DNA of 64,000 bases from Lutjanus erythropterus (Eukaryota; Chordata; Actinopteri; Lutjaniformes; Lutjanidae): the NCBI GenBank assembly GCA_020091685.1, contig CM034602.1:902051-966050 (forward strand), written 5' to 3'. Below are positions 31,301-44,000 of the stretch, in pieces. The notes under the pieces are model-generated. The model was not told the origin of the DNA. It searched no databases and was given only the letters and a program-made list of their open reading frames with translations. The number at the start of each line of letters is the position of its first letter. The stretch's first letter is position 1. Position numbers and translations under genes: made by a program.

Positions 31301-31790
31301 AAAGATAAGAGTCACATTTAATGAGATTACGTTACTTTTAACTGCAGTCTGGTCAAACTGGAGACAGTTGCACAAAAGTACAATGCAGAAAACCTGTCAA
31401 TTAATACTAGAAACTAGTGTCTCTGTGTCTCCTGACAGAATAAAGCAGATTGTTGCACCAAAAAATGAGAGAAACAACTTAACCTCACAGACATTCACAC
31501 GTGTTTTCACTTATTCTGTCTGATTAGACCTCTGCTCAGCTGGATGTGTGAAATCACCAAAACTTCCCGACTCAGTGACAATGATAAGGGTGTAACTTTT
31601 GTACCCTACTGGTTCATTCTTAATTACAACTTGGATGATGATGAATGAATGCATATAAGGGCTGATGGACAGCTGTGTCCCTCTGTTTTCAGTGGACGAG
31701 CTGCTGAAGGAGGCGGGTGTCGGAGCTGATGGGCGGGTCCACTGTGAGCAGTTCGCCAAAGCGGTGACACGCTCCGCTGCAAAGCGCTGA
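26838..31790 (+). CDS. calml4: Calmodulin-like protein 4
   Basis: Five coding exons: 26838-26840 (the ATG alone), 26943-26973, 28321-28461, 30824-31012 and 31693-31790, all with GT-AG borders and consistent phases. The sum is 462 nt, or 153 aa, the length of one human isoform. The N terminus [21 protein letters not shown] and the segments [31 protein letters not shown] and [12 protein letters not shown] match CALML4 closely. The split ATG is a general feature of calmodulin genes. Four EF-hand regions are present but most loops lack the acidic pattern ([12 protein letters not shown], for instance), so calcium binding is probably weak. In mammals it is a light chain of myosin-7B in the brush-border adhesion complex. 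Position next to cln6 on the same strand is as in human. Exon 3 has a (TG)n acceptor. Confidence 0.95.
28242..28312 (+). repeat. (TG)n tract at the calml4 exon 3 acceptor
   Basis: About 35 TG units end 8 nt before exon 3; only TGCTGCAG separates the tract from the first exon base. A normal polypyrimidine tract is therefore missing, and the branch site must lie within or upstream of the repeat. Confidence 0.95.
29717..29818 (+). repeat. 28-bp minisatellite, about 3.5 copies
   Basis: The unit begins AATCAAGTCCCAAGTC and ends ACACAAGTCTT, repeating head to tail with one or two changes in the last copy. It lies in calml4 intron 3. Related ACTTGGGACTTGAG-type sequence occurs at about 28,740-28,820. 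Confidence 0.85.
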
Positions 31791-33934
31791 CGTCACAAAC
31801 AACATCATCGCTGCTCAAGACTTTAGTTTTATTACATGAACTGAGAGAATTCAATAGCTGCATGTCTTATGTGTTTAATAATGTTTATATGTCAATAACA
31901 GGATCTCCAACAGACAGTCATGATGTCACTTCCTGTCACCAGCCTCGGTCATTCAGCATTTCTCTCCTCAGTAAACCTGATTAATTAAAGCGTGTTCTTG
32001 GGTTTTCCTTTCTACGTTCTACGTCAGACAAACCAGCTCCACTTCAGTAGTTATAAGAAACTGAAACCAACTTTTGCTCTTCTGTTTTTGATGTTTTTTT
32101 TAAAGGATAAAGAAAGACAACTCCATATACAAGTCGAGAAACTCTGTTTATCTCAGATAAAGGAAGAGTGGCTTTCTCTCCTAATTATGCAAACATTAGC
32201 ATACTAGCTTAGCAGTCGTAACTTAGCATTACTTTCAAAGCTGAGATGTGTATCATTAGCTAACATTACATTATTTCATGTAGAAAAAATCCCCATTCAG
32301 GACAGGAATGTTTCACAGCGTGTGTCAGCTGGTCCTATTTGAGTTGTGCGAAATCAGCAACCGTGTTTATTTGTCCTGTTATTTTCAGTCGTAACTGTAA
32401 CATTTTTAGATATCCAGTTAAACTCAGCGGTCCAACCTATCTGACAGTTCTGCTGTGATTATTCTATGTTGCTGCTATCCAGGTGAATTTCATTGACTAA
32501 TAGATGATATTCTCCCAGTGGTCTCCTCGCTTGGTTTTTTTCGTGTACCCAGCTTTGACGTCTGGGTCTGGCTGCAGTTTCTGGCTGCACAGCGACACCA
32601 AGAAGCTTCGCTTGGTTAGCATCCTTTTCTTTGAGAGAGAGACAGAGGGGACAGCTGGTCAAAGAGACTGAATGGGACGCACCACACAGCTACACAACCC
32701 TCTTCTAATCACTGCAACATGTGATCTGATCTGAGATACAGTCGAACTGTATCTAGTCTGGGCTAAACGCGAGGCTGCTCTTGTGTTGGTGGTGCTGTCA
32801 GGCAGCAGCACCAGTGAGCAGTAAAGGTGATAATGTTTAGTTTTCACAGAAAGCACCACATAAACCAGTAACAAGAAAGCCACTGTCTGCCTCTGCTTGA
32901 ATTATACAAGTCATTATTTAAAACATTTAAAACATTTTGAGTGGAATCTTCATTATTGTGCTATGCAGGGGGGGTCGGGGGGAAAGGGTCAGTCAGCTGC
33001 TGTTTTCAAGCATAACTTCAGTATTGTATTGCAGCGTGTTTGATATCAGTCATTCTTATTGGAGATAATTATTTCAACATTCTCAGGCTTGTTGTTGTTT
33101 CTGAGATGCAATATCCTGCACTGTTTCAGAAATCTGACACGTTGCAAACAGTTTTCCTTTCTGCATGATGACATATTTACTCTGCACACACAGTTTGGAA
33201 CATTTTATGAAGGGGAAGATTATTTCACTGTAAACCTTCCTGTCATTTCCTGTTAGCAGAGCTTCACGCGTGGAAAACCCATCAGCCGGGTTTTGACTCG
33301 GCTGTAGTGAGGACACAAAACACCGGAACCTTCCTCTGGTAATTCACACCGACACGTCGTATTGTTTTATGTAAACCCTCAAGGGCAGCATGGATTTATG
33401 AAGATATTTCTCTGTCAGAATTTTCTGTCCTGCTCCTCTGGAGCCGGTTTGGACCGGTTCATAAGGGACGTTCGGATGATGAAACTGATGTTTCTGTTCC
33501 TTCAGGAGCAGCTTCATTTTTATTCACAATGAATCGCATAGTTTTCAGGAGGAGGAATAACTCTTTGACCTCATTAATGCTGATTATCGAGGAGCTGAGT
33601 TCATCCAGGCGTTTCTCTCAGACTGAACGCTGTGTTTGTCTTCACAGTCCATCTGACTAAACTTGTCTCATACTGGAGTCACTGGAGGGCATCCTTTTGT
33701 AAAAAATATGTAGATGTACTCACATAGTCAAATGCTTTTTGTGCAAGTGTTATATTTTCTGCTTTTGTAATACAGATTCTAAGTTAAAGTAATAATCTGC
33801 AACTTGTTCAAATAAATATCTGTTTTGCTGCTTTCAGTCTCTCAGTATAATAAATATTCTGATCTAAATTAGGATTGCAACAATTAATCCATTCTGAATC
33901 TATTATTAAATTAAGGCTGCAAGCAGAATTGTAC
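31791..33934. other. calml4 3' flank and intergenic DNA
   Basis: The calml4 3' UTR probably ends after the ATTAAA at about 31,985. Beyond that I recognise no gene. Short frames on both strands carry no family signature. There is a G-run near 32,970-32,982. Confidence 0.5.
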
Positions 33935-34130
33935 AGGACAAGAGTCAAGGGATGGAAGACATGTAACCTGCTGGTGGAAATCGGCTGCAGGAGCTTTGCA
34001 GAGCAGTCGCTCTGGGAAGATTTTGGACTGCTTGGGATTGAAGGTCCAGCCAGGAAGTGACTGATACCCATCACCAAGCAGGGAGGTGGCATCTCAGTGG
34101 ACGTGGACAAACTTGGTGATGAGCAAACAA
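33935..34130 (+). mobile_element. non-LTR retrotransposon fragment
   Basis: A short open stretch translates to GWKTCNLLVEIGCRSFAEQS, which resembles a conserved C-terminal region of fish non-LTR retrotransposon polyproteins (GW.......VEVGCRGF). The frame soon ends. No endonuclease or catalytic motif is present, so it is a dead fragment. Confidence 0.4.
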
Positions 34131-34836
34131 CATCACAGAGTAGAGTGGTAGTGCCAGGATGCCATCCAACTCAGGCCCAGTTAGGAGGGAGGTGCCTTTA
34201 GAGAGAGAAAGAAGAAGAGTGATGCCATTGGCTCACAGATGCTGTTGGTGGTGCAGTACCTGTAGAGGTGAGCCAGTTGCAGTAACTTTAATTGTACTTT
34301 GTATGTCCACACACTTGGCTGTTATTCCAGTGAAGCAGAACGGCTGGAGGCTGGAAACTGGGCTGCAGGTCTGCAGGCCAGCGACTGGAGGCTGATGGCT
34401 GGAGTGCAGCGTGTGAAGCCAGTGACTGGTTGACCATCAGATGGGCCAATGGAGCAAAGGAAACAGGTGGTGGCTGCAGCTTAGCAGGAAGAAGTGCTGT
34501 CTGGACCAGTGTAGCTGAGGCACGACAACGGTGCGAGCTGCGCTTCCTTCTGGAATGCTTCCTACAAGGTGACTGCAGGGCAGAATCCAGCAGGGAACTT
34601 GCTGGTTCCATGTTAGTTGATTGGTCATGTGGATAGTGACTACCAGTATGGATCCTGTTCAGGCCTAGAGCAAGGTCTAGCAGAAAAGAGATCAGGGAGC
34701 TGGACAGAAGGCAAGCTAAACGTTATCAGGAACATCACTTTCTTGTGGAGGCCATCTTAAAAGCTCGCCTGGTTCCTCAGAAAGGAGACTCCTGGGAACT
34801 GATTTTAAGATATAGCTCATTACTTATGAAGCTCTT

Positions 34837-34985
34837 AGTTATTTAGCTGAGCTTCTACTTCCCTATGTTCCTCCTCGCTCCCTGAGATCCTCAGATGCGT
34901 CATTGCTGGTTGTTCCAAGATTGAGATTTGTACATAAAGGAGATGGAGCCTTTGCAATTAGAGCTCCAAGGCTGTGTTTTATTGT
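34837..34985 (+). mobile_element. L2-clade LINE ORF2 C-terminal fragment
   Basis: One frame reads YLAELLLPYVPPRSLRSSD, then LLVVPRLRFVHKGDGAFA and RAPRLC, the familiar C-terminal end of L2-type LINE ORF2 in fish (RSLRSSD, LVVPR, KGDRAFA, APRLWN). The catalytic part is absent. AT-rich sequence to about 35,160 may be its 3' UTR. Confidence 0.7.
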
Positions 34986-35690
34986 TGCTATTTATCTATT
35001 TTGTAGTTTTACTTTCATTGTGTTGATAAGGTGTTGACTATTTTTTGTCTTTTAGATGACTTTCTTAATGTTTTGTTTTAAATGTGTTTTGTCACTTTAT
35101 TAACTGTGTTGAAGGAGGAATCAGGCAGGATGCTAGATGATCCAAAATGATAACAGAATAAAGTTAAAAAATGTCCCACACAAACTGGTGATCAAATCTG
35201 CTCTGTCTGATGTAAGAACAGTTAAAACAGACCAGCTGATTGTTAAATAAAAATAAGAATATGCAGTCTGACACAGTTGTTAATAATGTGAGTCAGAAGT
35301 CAGATATTTTATCTACACATGATAAATATCTTCTGTATGTCTGTCCATGACTTTAGTCCAGTGCAGAATCTCACCCTCTCTGTGACGCCACCATCAGGCC
35401 AAAATCTCCATCATGTTTCTGATTATTTCTGGTTCATTTACTCAAGTCCTGCGTTTAAGCAACAGCCTGCTGCACACAATCAGTCACTGCAAGCAATAAA
35501 TCAGCACTTTGGACTGAAACATTCCTCTGAGTCATGTGACAAAGCTCCGCCTCTCACCACTGCTGACAAAGAAGGAAAACTGGTTATTTTTAGTTCTTCC
35601 TGAAAGTGAGACGCACACTGAAAAAACAGACAACAAGATTCAGCATCAGACCAAACTATCAACTTCCTCTGAGTGAGATCAGCTGCAGGA
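34986..35690. other. intergenic and TRIM35-like promoter region
   Basis: No coding exon is seen. The last 150 bp form the upstream region and first exon of the following TRIM gene; TGAAAGTGAGACG at about 35,601 resembles half of an ISRE but lacks the second GAAA. Confidence 0.4.
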
Positions 35691-35839
35691 CAGACAAGTG
35701 GAAAACTACAGCCTGCTGACACTGAAGGTGAGTTTGACTAAACACTGAACTCAAAGTGAAAGTAAAGACTTCCAGTGAAGTCCGTGGAGGAGGGAGGGGA
35801 GCCATGACTCACTGTACTGTCTGTCTGCTGTGTTTTCAG
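35691..35839 (+). other. 5' non-coding exon end and intron of the TRIM35-like gene
   Basis: A donor GAAG|GTGAGT at 35727/35728 and an acceptor TTTTCAG ending at 35839 define a 112-bp intron. The exon upstream is non-coding; its start is not fixed. The acceptor lies 17 nt before the chosen ATG. Confidence 0.6.
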
Positions 35840-35856
35840 CTTCACTCAGAGACGAA

Positions 35857-37245
35857 ATGTCTTCCAGATCAGAGGAGGATCTCTGCTGTCCGGTCTGTCA
35901 TGACGTCTTCAGAGATCCTGTTCTTCTGTCCTGCAGCCACAGCTTCTGTAAAGACTGTCTGCAGAGCTGGTGGAGACAGAAACAAACACGCGAGTGTCCA
36001 GTTTGTAAGAGACGATCTTCAAGGGACAACCCACCTTTAAACTTGGTGTTAAAGAACCTGTGTGAGTCCTTCTTACAGCAGAGAGATCAGAGATTTTCAG
36101 AGTCTCTCTGCAGTCTGCACTCTGAGAAACTCAGACTCTTCTGTCTGGACCATCAGCAGCCAGTGTGTCTCGTCTGCAGAGATTCAAAGAAACACACCGA
36201 CCACAGATTCAGACCCATCGATGAAGCTGCACAGGAGCACAAAGAGGAGCTCCAGAAATCTCTGCAGCCTTTAAAGGAGAAGTTAAAGGTTTTTAAACAA
36301 GTTAAAGATCAGTTTGATCAAACAGCAGAACATGTGAAGGTCCAGGCCCGACGCTCAGAGAGGCAGATTAAGGATCAGTTTAAGAAGCTTCACCAGTTTC
36401 TAGAAGAGGAAGAGGAGGCCAGGCTGGCTGCACTGAGGGAGGAAGAGGAGCAGAAGAGTCAGATGATGAAGGAGAAGATGGAGGCTCTGAGCAGAGAGAT
36501 AGCAGCTCTTTCAGACACAGTCAGAGACACAGAGGACGAGCTGAGAGCTGAAGACGTCTCATTCCTGCACAACTACAAGGCTGCAGTGGAAAGAGTCCAG
36601 CAGCGCCTCCTGCTGGAGGCTCCACAGCTGCACTCAGGAGCTCTGATAGACCAGGCCAAACACCTGGGCAACCTGACCTTCAACATCTGGAACAAGATGA
36701 AGGACATGGTCTCCTACACTCCTGTCATTCTGGACCCAAACACTGCAGGTCCAGGACTGATCCTGTCTGAAGATCTGACCAGTGTGAGAGCAGGAGACAA
36801 ACAGCAGCTTCCTGATAATCCAGAGAGGTTTGATTCTTACAGCCGAGTTCTGGGCTCTGAGAGCTTTAACTCAGGGACTCACAGCTGGGATGTCCATGTC
36901 GGAGACGGTACCCACTGGGTACTGGGTGTATTAGCAGAGTCTGCCCAGAGGAAGGTCGGCCTCTACTCTGGGTTATGGAGAATAAAGTTTAATGAAGGTA
37001 AATATTTAGCAGGGTCTCTACCAGGTCCACTCACTGTTCTCAGAGTGCAGCAGAAGCTCCGGAGGATCAGAGTGAATCTGGACTGGAACAGAGGAACGCT
37101 GTGGTTCTCTGATCTTGATACTAACACACACATACACACCTTCACACACACCTTCACTGAGAGGATGTTTCCGTACTTTTACACAAGGAATGAAATGAAG
37201 ATTTTACCGGTGAAGGTGTTCCTGAGCCCAGGTAGCATCCTTTAA
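35857..37245 (+). CDS. TRIM35/A33-like E3 ubiquitin ligase (RING, B-box 2, coiled coil, PRY-SPRY)
   Basis: An intact 462-aa frame begins [14 protein letters not shown], 17 nt after a splice acceptor, which decides the start. The RING is complete (C11, C14, C26, H28, C31, C34, C47, C50). A single B-box 2 ([20 protein letters not shown]) lies at about residues 80-120, a long charged coiled coil at about 125-260, and a complete PRY-SPRY from about 285 ([42 protein letters not shown]) to RMFPYF near the end. Length and order match fish TRIM35-like, zinc-binding protein A33-like and nuclear factor 7-like proteins. Expected role: RING-dependent ubiquitin transfer to targets bound by the SPRY domain, often in innate immunity; the target cannot be told. 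A CA-rich stretch in the frame encodes [11 protein letters not shown]. It is intact, unlike the pair near fem1b. Confidence 0.9.
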   Translation: MSSRSEEDLCCPVCHDVFRDPVLLSCSHSFCKDCLQSWWRQKQTRECPVCKRRSSRDNPPLNLVLKNLCESFLQQRDQRFSESLCSLHSEKLRLFCLDHQQPVCLVCRDSKKHTDHRFRPIDEAAQEHKEELQKSLQPLKEKLKVFKQVKDQFDQTAEHVKVQARRSERQIKDQFKKLHQFLEEEEEARLAALREEEEQKSQMMKEKMEALSREIAALSDTVRDTEDELRAEDVSFLHNYKAAVERVQQRLLLEAPQLHSGALIDQAKHLGNLTFNIWNKMKDMVSYTPVILDPNTAGPGLILSEDLTSVRAGDKQQLPDNPERFDSYSRVLGSESFNSGTHSWDVHVGDGTHWVLGVLAESAQRKVGLYSGLWRIKFNEGKYLAGSLPGPLTVLRVQQKLRRIRVNLDWNRGTLWFSDLDTNTHIHTFTHTFTERMFPYFYTRNEMKILPVKVFLSPGSIL

Positions 37246-38164
37246 ACAATGATGAGGGTTTTTAATGCACTGCTGCCTCAGGGGTCAAAGGTCACAGACA
37301 GTCAGTGTTGGTTTTCAGAGATTTCTCTGGATAATGATATTATGGATTGTAGATGGTGAAATCTATAAATTCCTGCAGTTTTATGTTGACAAATGTTCTT
37401 AAACTGTTTTTCAAAGTGGTGAATCTCACCTCATCCATGTTTGTGAACCACTGAGTCTTTCCAGGACGCCCCTTTAAAACCCAGTCATCATCCTGTCACC
37501 TGTTACCAGTTCACCTGTTTACCTGTGGAACGTTCCACACAGGTGTTTTGGGAACATTACACAACTTTCACAGTGTTGTGTTTCTCCTGTTACAACTTTT
37601 TTGGAACGTGTTGCAGCATCAACTTCAGAATGATTTCTTTGATTTATTATTTTTTAATCCTTTTTTTTATCTGCGTTTAATTCAGTTTGACATTTTGCTT
37701 TTTGTTCCTCTTGTCAGCTTTTTTATGTGTAAAATGATTTTATAGTTGGTTTCTTTTTATAGACACTGTGTCATTTTAAACCATTCATTTGAAATAATTT
37801 TTGTGTTTGTGGAGCCACGTTATGGAAGCTAATTGATTAAGGAAAGAAAAAAAAATCAGTTAATCAATAGCTGCTCATTTGGATAAATAATCATCGCACA
37901 AATCCAATAAACTTTATTTTTTTTAAATACTAGTCCAGATTATAATGTTTCCAAACATTCAAATCAAATTATTTCATGTGGAAATGGCTCTAGATTTAAA
38001 AAAATCAGATAATCATCAAAGTTATTCTAATTCATCCTGAGTGTTTTATTGATATTAAACTGTAGGAAATTTGGGTACTTTTACTCTGTATTTCATACTT
38101 ATGTACTTTTATCATAAATGCAGGACTTTTATTTGTAACTAGAATTAAAACAATTAAAAAGTTT
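37246..38164 (+). other. probable 3' UTR of the TRIM35-like gene
   Basis: AT-rich non-coding sequence follows the stop codon. If the conserved block at 38,165-38,690 is the end of the transcript, all of this is 3' UTR. An AATAAA at about 37,905 is another possible end. Confidence 0.4.
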
Positions 38165-38690
38165 GAACCGACAGTGTTTGTTTCTCTGGTGCTCACAGGT
38201 TTTCTGACGAGTTGGTTTGGTGTCTTGTTCGGATAGAAACAGCAGGAACTGCATCCTGTTAGACGCTGCTTTGTTTAGAGGTTCAGCATTTAATTGATTA
38301 ATTGATTATTACTTCCTGAATACCTGTGGTCGGCTGAAACTGAATATTTTCTGGTCTCTTTCCTCGTCTCTGACAGTAAACTGAATATCTTTGAGTTGTG
38401 GACAAAAGACATTTGGAGACGTCATCTTGGACTTTGATCAACATTCTTCACAATTTTCTGACATTTTCTGGCATCAACTACTAATCAAGAAAATAATTGA
38501 CCACTTAATTGAATATGAAAATAATCGCTCTCGTTTTGTTCGGTGGAGACGTTTGTTGAAGAAGAACAGAAGGACGAGAGCAGCCATGTTGTTTTTTATT
38601 CTGTTTGTTTAAATGATTTGTGCTTCATGAATTAATGGTTCACATCAATAAAGTGCTGTTAGATTTCTTTAAATAAAATGTAAACTGAGA
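38165..38690 (+). other. conserved TRIM 3' block, copy 3, interrupted by a repeat
   Basis: The left part (GTGCTCACAGGTTTTCTGAC, then GTTGGTTTGGTGTC) and the right part (ACGTTTGTTGAAGAAGAAC, GACGAGAGCAGCC, TTGTGCTTCATGAATTAATG, TTTAAATAAAATG) match the blocks downstream of TRIM copies 1 and 2. A dispersed repeat at 38,233-38,535 separates them. AATAAA signals lie at about 38,648 and 38,672. Confidence 0.55.
38233..38535 (-). mobile_element. dispersed fish repeat with flanking 8-bp direct repeat
   Basis: On the minus strand it starts near GCGATTATTTTCATATTC and contains TCAATTATTTTCTTGATTAG and GAAAATGTCAG, matching the same family as 18,190-18,485. TTGTTCGG flanks it at 38225-38232 and 38536-38543, an 8-bp duplication as made by hAT transposases. 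No clear terminal inverted repeats are seen at those exact edges. Confidence 0.5.
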
Positions 38691-39798
38691 AAGAGAAGTG
38701 TGTTTGGTATCTTACTCATCATTCATGATTAATCAATTATTGATTGTTAACATGTTCAACTATTAGTTAAAGAAAATGTATAGAAAATTATTTATTAGCT
38801 CAGCTGACTTTCAACACTGCAGGGAGCCCTGTGGTGTCAGTTTTACATCTGCAGCAATAATAAAAATGCAACGTCCAGGTAGGTTTTCATAATGATGAAT
38901 TATTGATTATTGCTCATCAAGACTGATTTCAGCCTAAATGGACGTAAGAAAAACACACAGAAAAGACGATTGCTTGGTGTTTCCGTCACACAGGACAGAT
39001 GTAACCAGACTAAACAGACGGAGAGGGAGACCGGAGCACTGAGAAAAACTGAGGTTCAGTTAGATTTGTGCAGAAAAAGATTTTTATACTTTGAGGACAT
39101 TTCAGAGCCTGAAATATTTCACTACTGCTGCAGTAAAAAAAGAGCTGAATCAGTACTTCTACTTTTACCAGAGTATTTTTAACCAAGAATCTGTTCTTCT
39201 TCTTGAGTAAAGAATGTGTGAATTTCTCTGGTTAAGTACCGTCACTGTTCGTACGGTGTGATACAGAACTTTGTGATAGTTTAAGAATCGGAGTTGGTTG
39301 TTGGGGAAAACTGCCACGTGATTCATGATCATCTGGACCAAACTAAATATTTCATTTTGGACCAGTCAGGACCTTTACTCTGCAGCCGTCTCAGGACAGA
39401 CTTTACATTTTCAGCTGCAGAATCTAAAAATAACAAAAATACCTTCATGCTGTTTGTCCTGTTCACCATTTTTCTGAGGTGTAATGAACCTGTCAGCCTT
39501 CGGGGGTCACTGCTGAGACTTTCAGACCGTCAGGTTTGCTTGATAATGTCTCTGGAAGTCTCACTTTCACTTTCTTCAAATTTCTAGGTTAATTAAATAA
39601 AATGTCAAAAAGCGTGTGCAGGTGCTGGTTGTAAATGCAAACATGACAGAAGTAAATGGACAGTAGCTCCATCTGTCCTCCACCTGTCTGTCTCTTCAAA
39701 GTAAAAGCTCCTGTTCAGAGTGAGTGTGTTCAATCTGAAACCATCACCGGCTGCCAGGGAAACACCACTGACCTCATTAAACCCACTAAACAGTCACG

Positions 39799-39799
<1 letters not shown>
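38691..39799. other. intergenic, nothing recognised
   Basis: AT-rich, no family signature in any frame and no named repeat. Confidence 0.5.
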
Positions 39800-39850
<51 letters not shown>

Positions 39851-39998
39851 ATGTGGATGTGGATGTGTTTTACTCATGTTTCAGGGACATACATCTGTTC
39901 ACAACTGTTCACATTGAGGGGACTCACCTTCCTTATGGGGACAAAACCTAAATTATTACATTTTAGGGTGAAGACTTGAGTCAGGGTGAGGGGGAGGG
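39800..39998 (+). repeat. (TG)n, (GATGTG)n and adjoining dispersed repeat
   Basis: About 24 TG units are followed by GGATGTGGATGTGGATGTG. The next 130 bp (CTCACCTTCCTTATGGGGACAAAACCTAA) resemble a common fish repeat with a TGGGGACA motif. Confidence 0.7.
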
Positions 39999-40451
39999 TT
40001 ACACCGAAAAAAAAATTGTTGCGATGACTTAAAATTTCAAAGTAATGGATTATAAAACCGTTGATGTAACTGCTGATCTGTTTGAAGTTTTCAAATTAAT
40101 CTGACTCAGAAGTAAGGCTTTGCCACATGCAGCTAACAAAAACTTGTCTGGATGACAAATTCTCTCTGTTGTTTCCTGACAAGAATTTTTAGGGCAGAAT
40201 AAAAAATTTTGGCCTGTAATTACAGCACCTGTATTTTTCTTGTGGGAAACCCTGTAGATGAAAATTTACAGGCAAGTATTTATTTCACTGAATTTAGAAT
40301 TGTAAGTTTATTCAACAAGAATATCTGTTTGTCTCTTAAAGCCTCAACATGCCAAGTTGACTGACAGAAATGTCATTTACACCATTTTTCCCCCTGAATC
40401 TTCACTGTAGATCTTTAGTTTGGAGCCACATTCACATCCACACTGTCTGAG

Positions 40452-40452
<1 letters not shown>

Positions 40453-40511
<59 letters not shown>

Positions 40512-40530
40512 GTGTGTGTGTGTGTGGTGT
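40453..40530 (+). repeat. (TG)n microsatellite
   Basis: About 38 TG units with one interruption (GCG). Confidence 0.9.
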
Positions 40531-40934
40531 GACAGTGTGCAAACGGCATGGTGGGACTTTAGGAGACTTGGATTACAGGAGCAATATGGAGGCATTTTAT
40601 GTTTCTTTTCCAGTTGTTTTTTTTTTTTTGACAAAACTGGTCACCATTCACTTTCATTGTTTGAGAGATTTGCAACACTGTTTTAACAAAATAAACCCGA
40701 CCATCAATCAGCATGAAGGTGAGTAGATGATGACTGAATTTTGCGTGAACTATACCTTTAAGTTTATCTAAAGAAGTAAAGTAAATGAGCTCAACAAAAG
40801 CTCAGTAGTTGGTAAATCTTTTTTAAATCTTCAGAATTTGAGTTTTTCAAGTTTATAAACAAGAAGTAGTGGTGGGTCGGGTTTGGATAAATGATTGTAA
40901 GTCAGTGTAATGTTCTCTGAAGTGATGGAAACAC

Positions 40935-40936
<2 letters not shown>

Positions 40937-40968
<32 letters not shown>

Positions 40969-41002
40969 GTGCGTGTGTGTGTGTGTGCGTGTGTGCGTGT
41001 GT
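40937..41002 (+). repeat. compound (CT)n-(GT)n microsatellite
   Basis: About 15 CT units are followed by CCCTGTGC and an interrupted GT run. Confidence 0.85.
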
Positions 41003-44000
41003 GATAATGGCCGGCCAGTTTCCTTGTTTTTCTGGGCCGTTTGCAGCTTTATGTGATGAAAGATTCACGGAGCCTCGTCTGCAGGTTCCTGCAGGAGGAG
41101 CAAAGTCCAGCTCAGAGTTTATAGGCTGGACTGTCTTTATGTGACGTGCGGTTCGTGCTGCTCTGTCCTGGTTTCATTCATCCAGTCCTGGTTTGTCTTT
41201 TTTATGTGAAGCTCCTTGCAGCACTGACTTTGATATGTGCCTTTAAAATAAATACTATGCAGCGTCTGTCTTTAGCTATAATCCAAACACTTGTCCTGCT
41301 TCTTTCTGATCGAGGTTAAATTGTACCAACACTCAGCCTCAGTTTCAGCCTCGAGTCAAACAGTCACATGAGTTATTTTATCTTCATTTCCGTAAACAGA
41401 TCTGGAGAAAATGACTCCCTGCAGCCTTTTATTACAGGCTCTTCTACCATTAGGCTTGATTTGATTGGAAACTTGTGCTTATTGCAAAGTCATGACCCCC
41501 TGTTAAGTAAAACTAATTCTCCAAATTAGTTTTACAGACATTTTACACCCACAAAAATGAAAGCAATGCGACAGCATGTTGGTGCTGTTTAGATAACCGT
41601 AGTAACAAAATGAAAGGTAACGCCATTATCATACAGAACAGATGTTAAAGAGCTAATTTTAATTCTGATTTTAGATATATTAAAAAAGAAAAATGTCATG
41701 CAAAGTCACCTGATTGTGAGTTTTTAGAGAAATGCTTTTCACTCTGAACCCTGATTGTTTGACAGCAGCAGCTCCTCTGATTCAGTGTCTCTCAACCTTT
41801 TCAAGTTCTTTTTTTTAAAGTAAAGCAATACTCCTCCAGAATAGTCAGGTTGGTGTTTGGGACCTGATATTGTTCAGGGACAGACGAATGCTACCAAACT
41901 CCATATTTGTTCCACAGAGCTACTTCTGGGTTCTCACTCTGTACTGTTTAAATATTATATATATAAATATAAAATATAAATATTTGAAGTGATATTACCT
42001 TCCACATAATCAGCTGCTCTTGTGTATGTTCCATTTATCAGCATCATCTGCTCACTGACATCAGAAGTCAGAAACTGGAGAAGTAAGAATCTGAAGAAAC
42101 TGAGACTGAGACGTTTTAAAACTGGTCACCATCACTTCCACGGTTTGTGAGATTCTGAAACTCCAGCACAGTTTTATGGATTAAAAAAAACAAACCTGGG
42201 TGAGTAGATAAGATGCATTAAGATGCTGGAGGTGGATCAATAATGATAACTTATATAAAAATATATGATGATGCTGACAGATATAAACACTGCTGAGGGA
42301 AAACACAAAGTATGTTCAGTAAAATCAATCTGAGACTTTACATGCAGATAAATGTCAATAACTGGCAAGAAACGGGTGACTTTTTTTTATCTGTTGTAAC
42401 AGCTTATCAATGATTTCACTGATCAGGTGCAGATGGACGTATACTGAGTAAACTAAAATAAAGAATTTTACAGTGCATCTGCAGAAAAACACCACGTTTA
42501 GTAGAAGATGTAAACTTTTTTTAAGACCTGAAATTATTTATGCAAGACAGAAAATTTATAAGATGAGATGAAGATAAATGTGAGAATTTGCTGCTTTTCT
42601 TTGTTGTATATGATTAAAAAAAAAACAAAAAACCTGAACATCTTTGGGGTTTTTCACTAATTTTATTACATCTTATGAACCAAACAATGATTTGAAAAAA
42701 ATGGCTTGAAAGATATTCAACTATAATTTTCAGCATTAATAATAAAATTTATATCCCATTGAGATAAAAACACTTAATCCTAAACGTTTAAAAAATACAT
42801 TTTATCCCAATTTTGTGTCAACTCAAAGTATATTTTTGTCAAATTTTTAGTGCACCTGAACTTTAAACCCAAATAAATTCACAGAACTCAAAAAATTGAG
42901 GCAATGAGTTGAAGGTTTTCAATAATATTAAATATACTGGAATTATTGATAAACCCAAATATTTTCAGTAAATGTAACCCAGTATTTTTATTCACTCCTC
43001 TCATTGCAGTAAGTTAAGGGAACTGAATAAATTTTAAGAATATATATTTTTTTTTTTCAGATTCAGTAAACTCAATATATTAATAAATATATATGTATAT
43101 GTTTATTAAGTTCTTAAAATATTTGTGTGTTATTACCCTCATTAATAAAAAAAATATGTTAAATAAACACAAAATAAAGAAAATTCTACTGGTGCTCAAC
43201 ATTTTGAAGTTTGTGGACATTTAAGTTTTCACTGTTTACTACAAATAATAAATCTGAGCGTTTGGTTTTACAGAGAAATCGTTCCAAAATCAAATGATGT
43301 GTTATCTGCAGTTTGAGTGAATTATAAATTATTCAAGCATTATCAAAAAGTGGATTCAAATGTACCCCATACTAAGTAAACTAAAATAAGGTTCACTTTC
43401 TTTACTTTCTCTCTGATGTCTGCTGATTGGATGATTTCCACTTCAAATGCTGCCACCTGGTTGGACTGGACGGTTTTAAAGAGAGCCAATCAGAACCGCT
43501 CAGCTGTGAAAAGATGTTTTGCAAAATATTTTAAAGTCAACCTCTCAACAAAGTCTGACCTTTAAAACGTCTCAGTTTCTTTCCAAAAATAGATTCCTTT
43601 AAACATTTCAGACATAAAACTCCTCCCTGCTGGGATCACCTTCACAGACAGAGCAGCCCTGAGGCCGCTGGCATGTAAACACTCGAGTTCTTTTTCTGCC
43701 AATAATTTGATTCCCAAACCGCTCAGAAGGAGACCCTGAACGCATCACAGCCTGCTGCCCTGTTAGCAGATCCAAACAGAATAGAACTTAAATAGAACTC
43801 AGCACAAATAATTTTATTCTCCGAACATTGTTTTAAGGTTGCATTGGCAGTTTTTTTTTTTACATTCACTTACTCAAGCTCGAACATTTTACACATCAGC
43901 CACAAAAACGATTAAAGTCCACAGAACGAAGCTGGACCCTCCCTGCAGCACGAAGTCTGCGCAGAGAGAATCGCACAGAGCGAAGCAGCATCGGATGACA

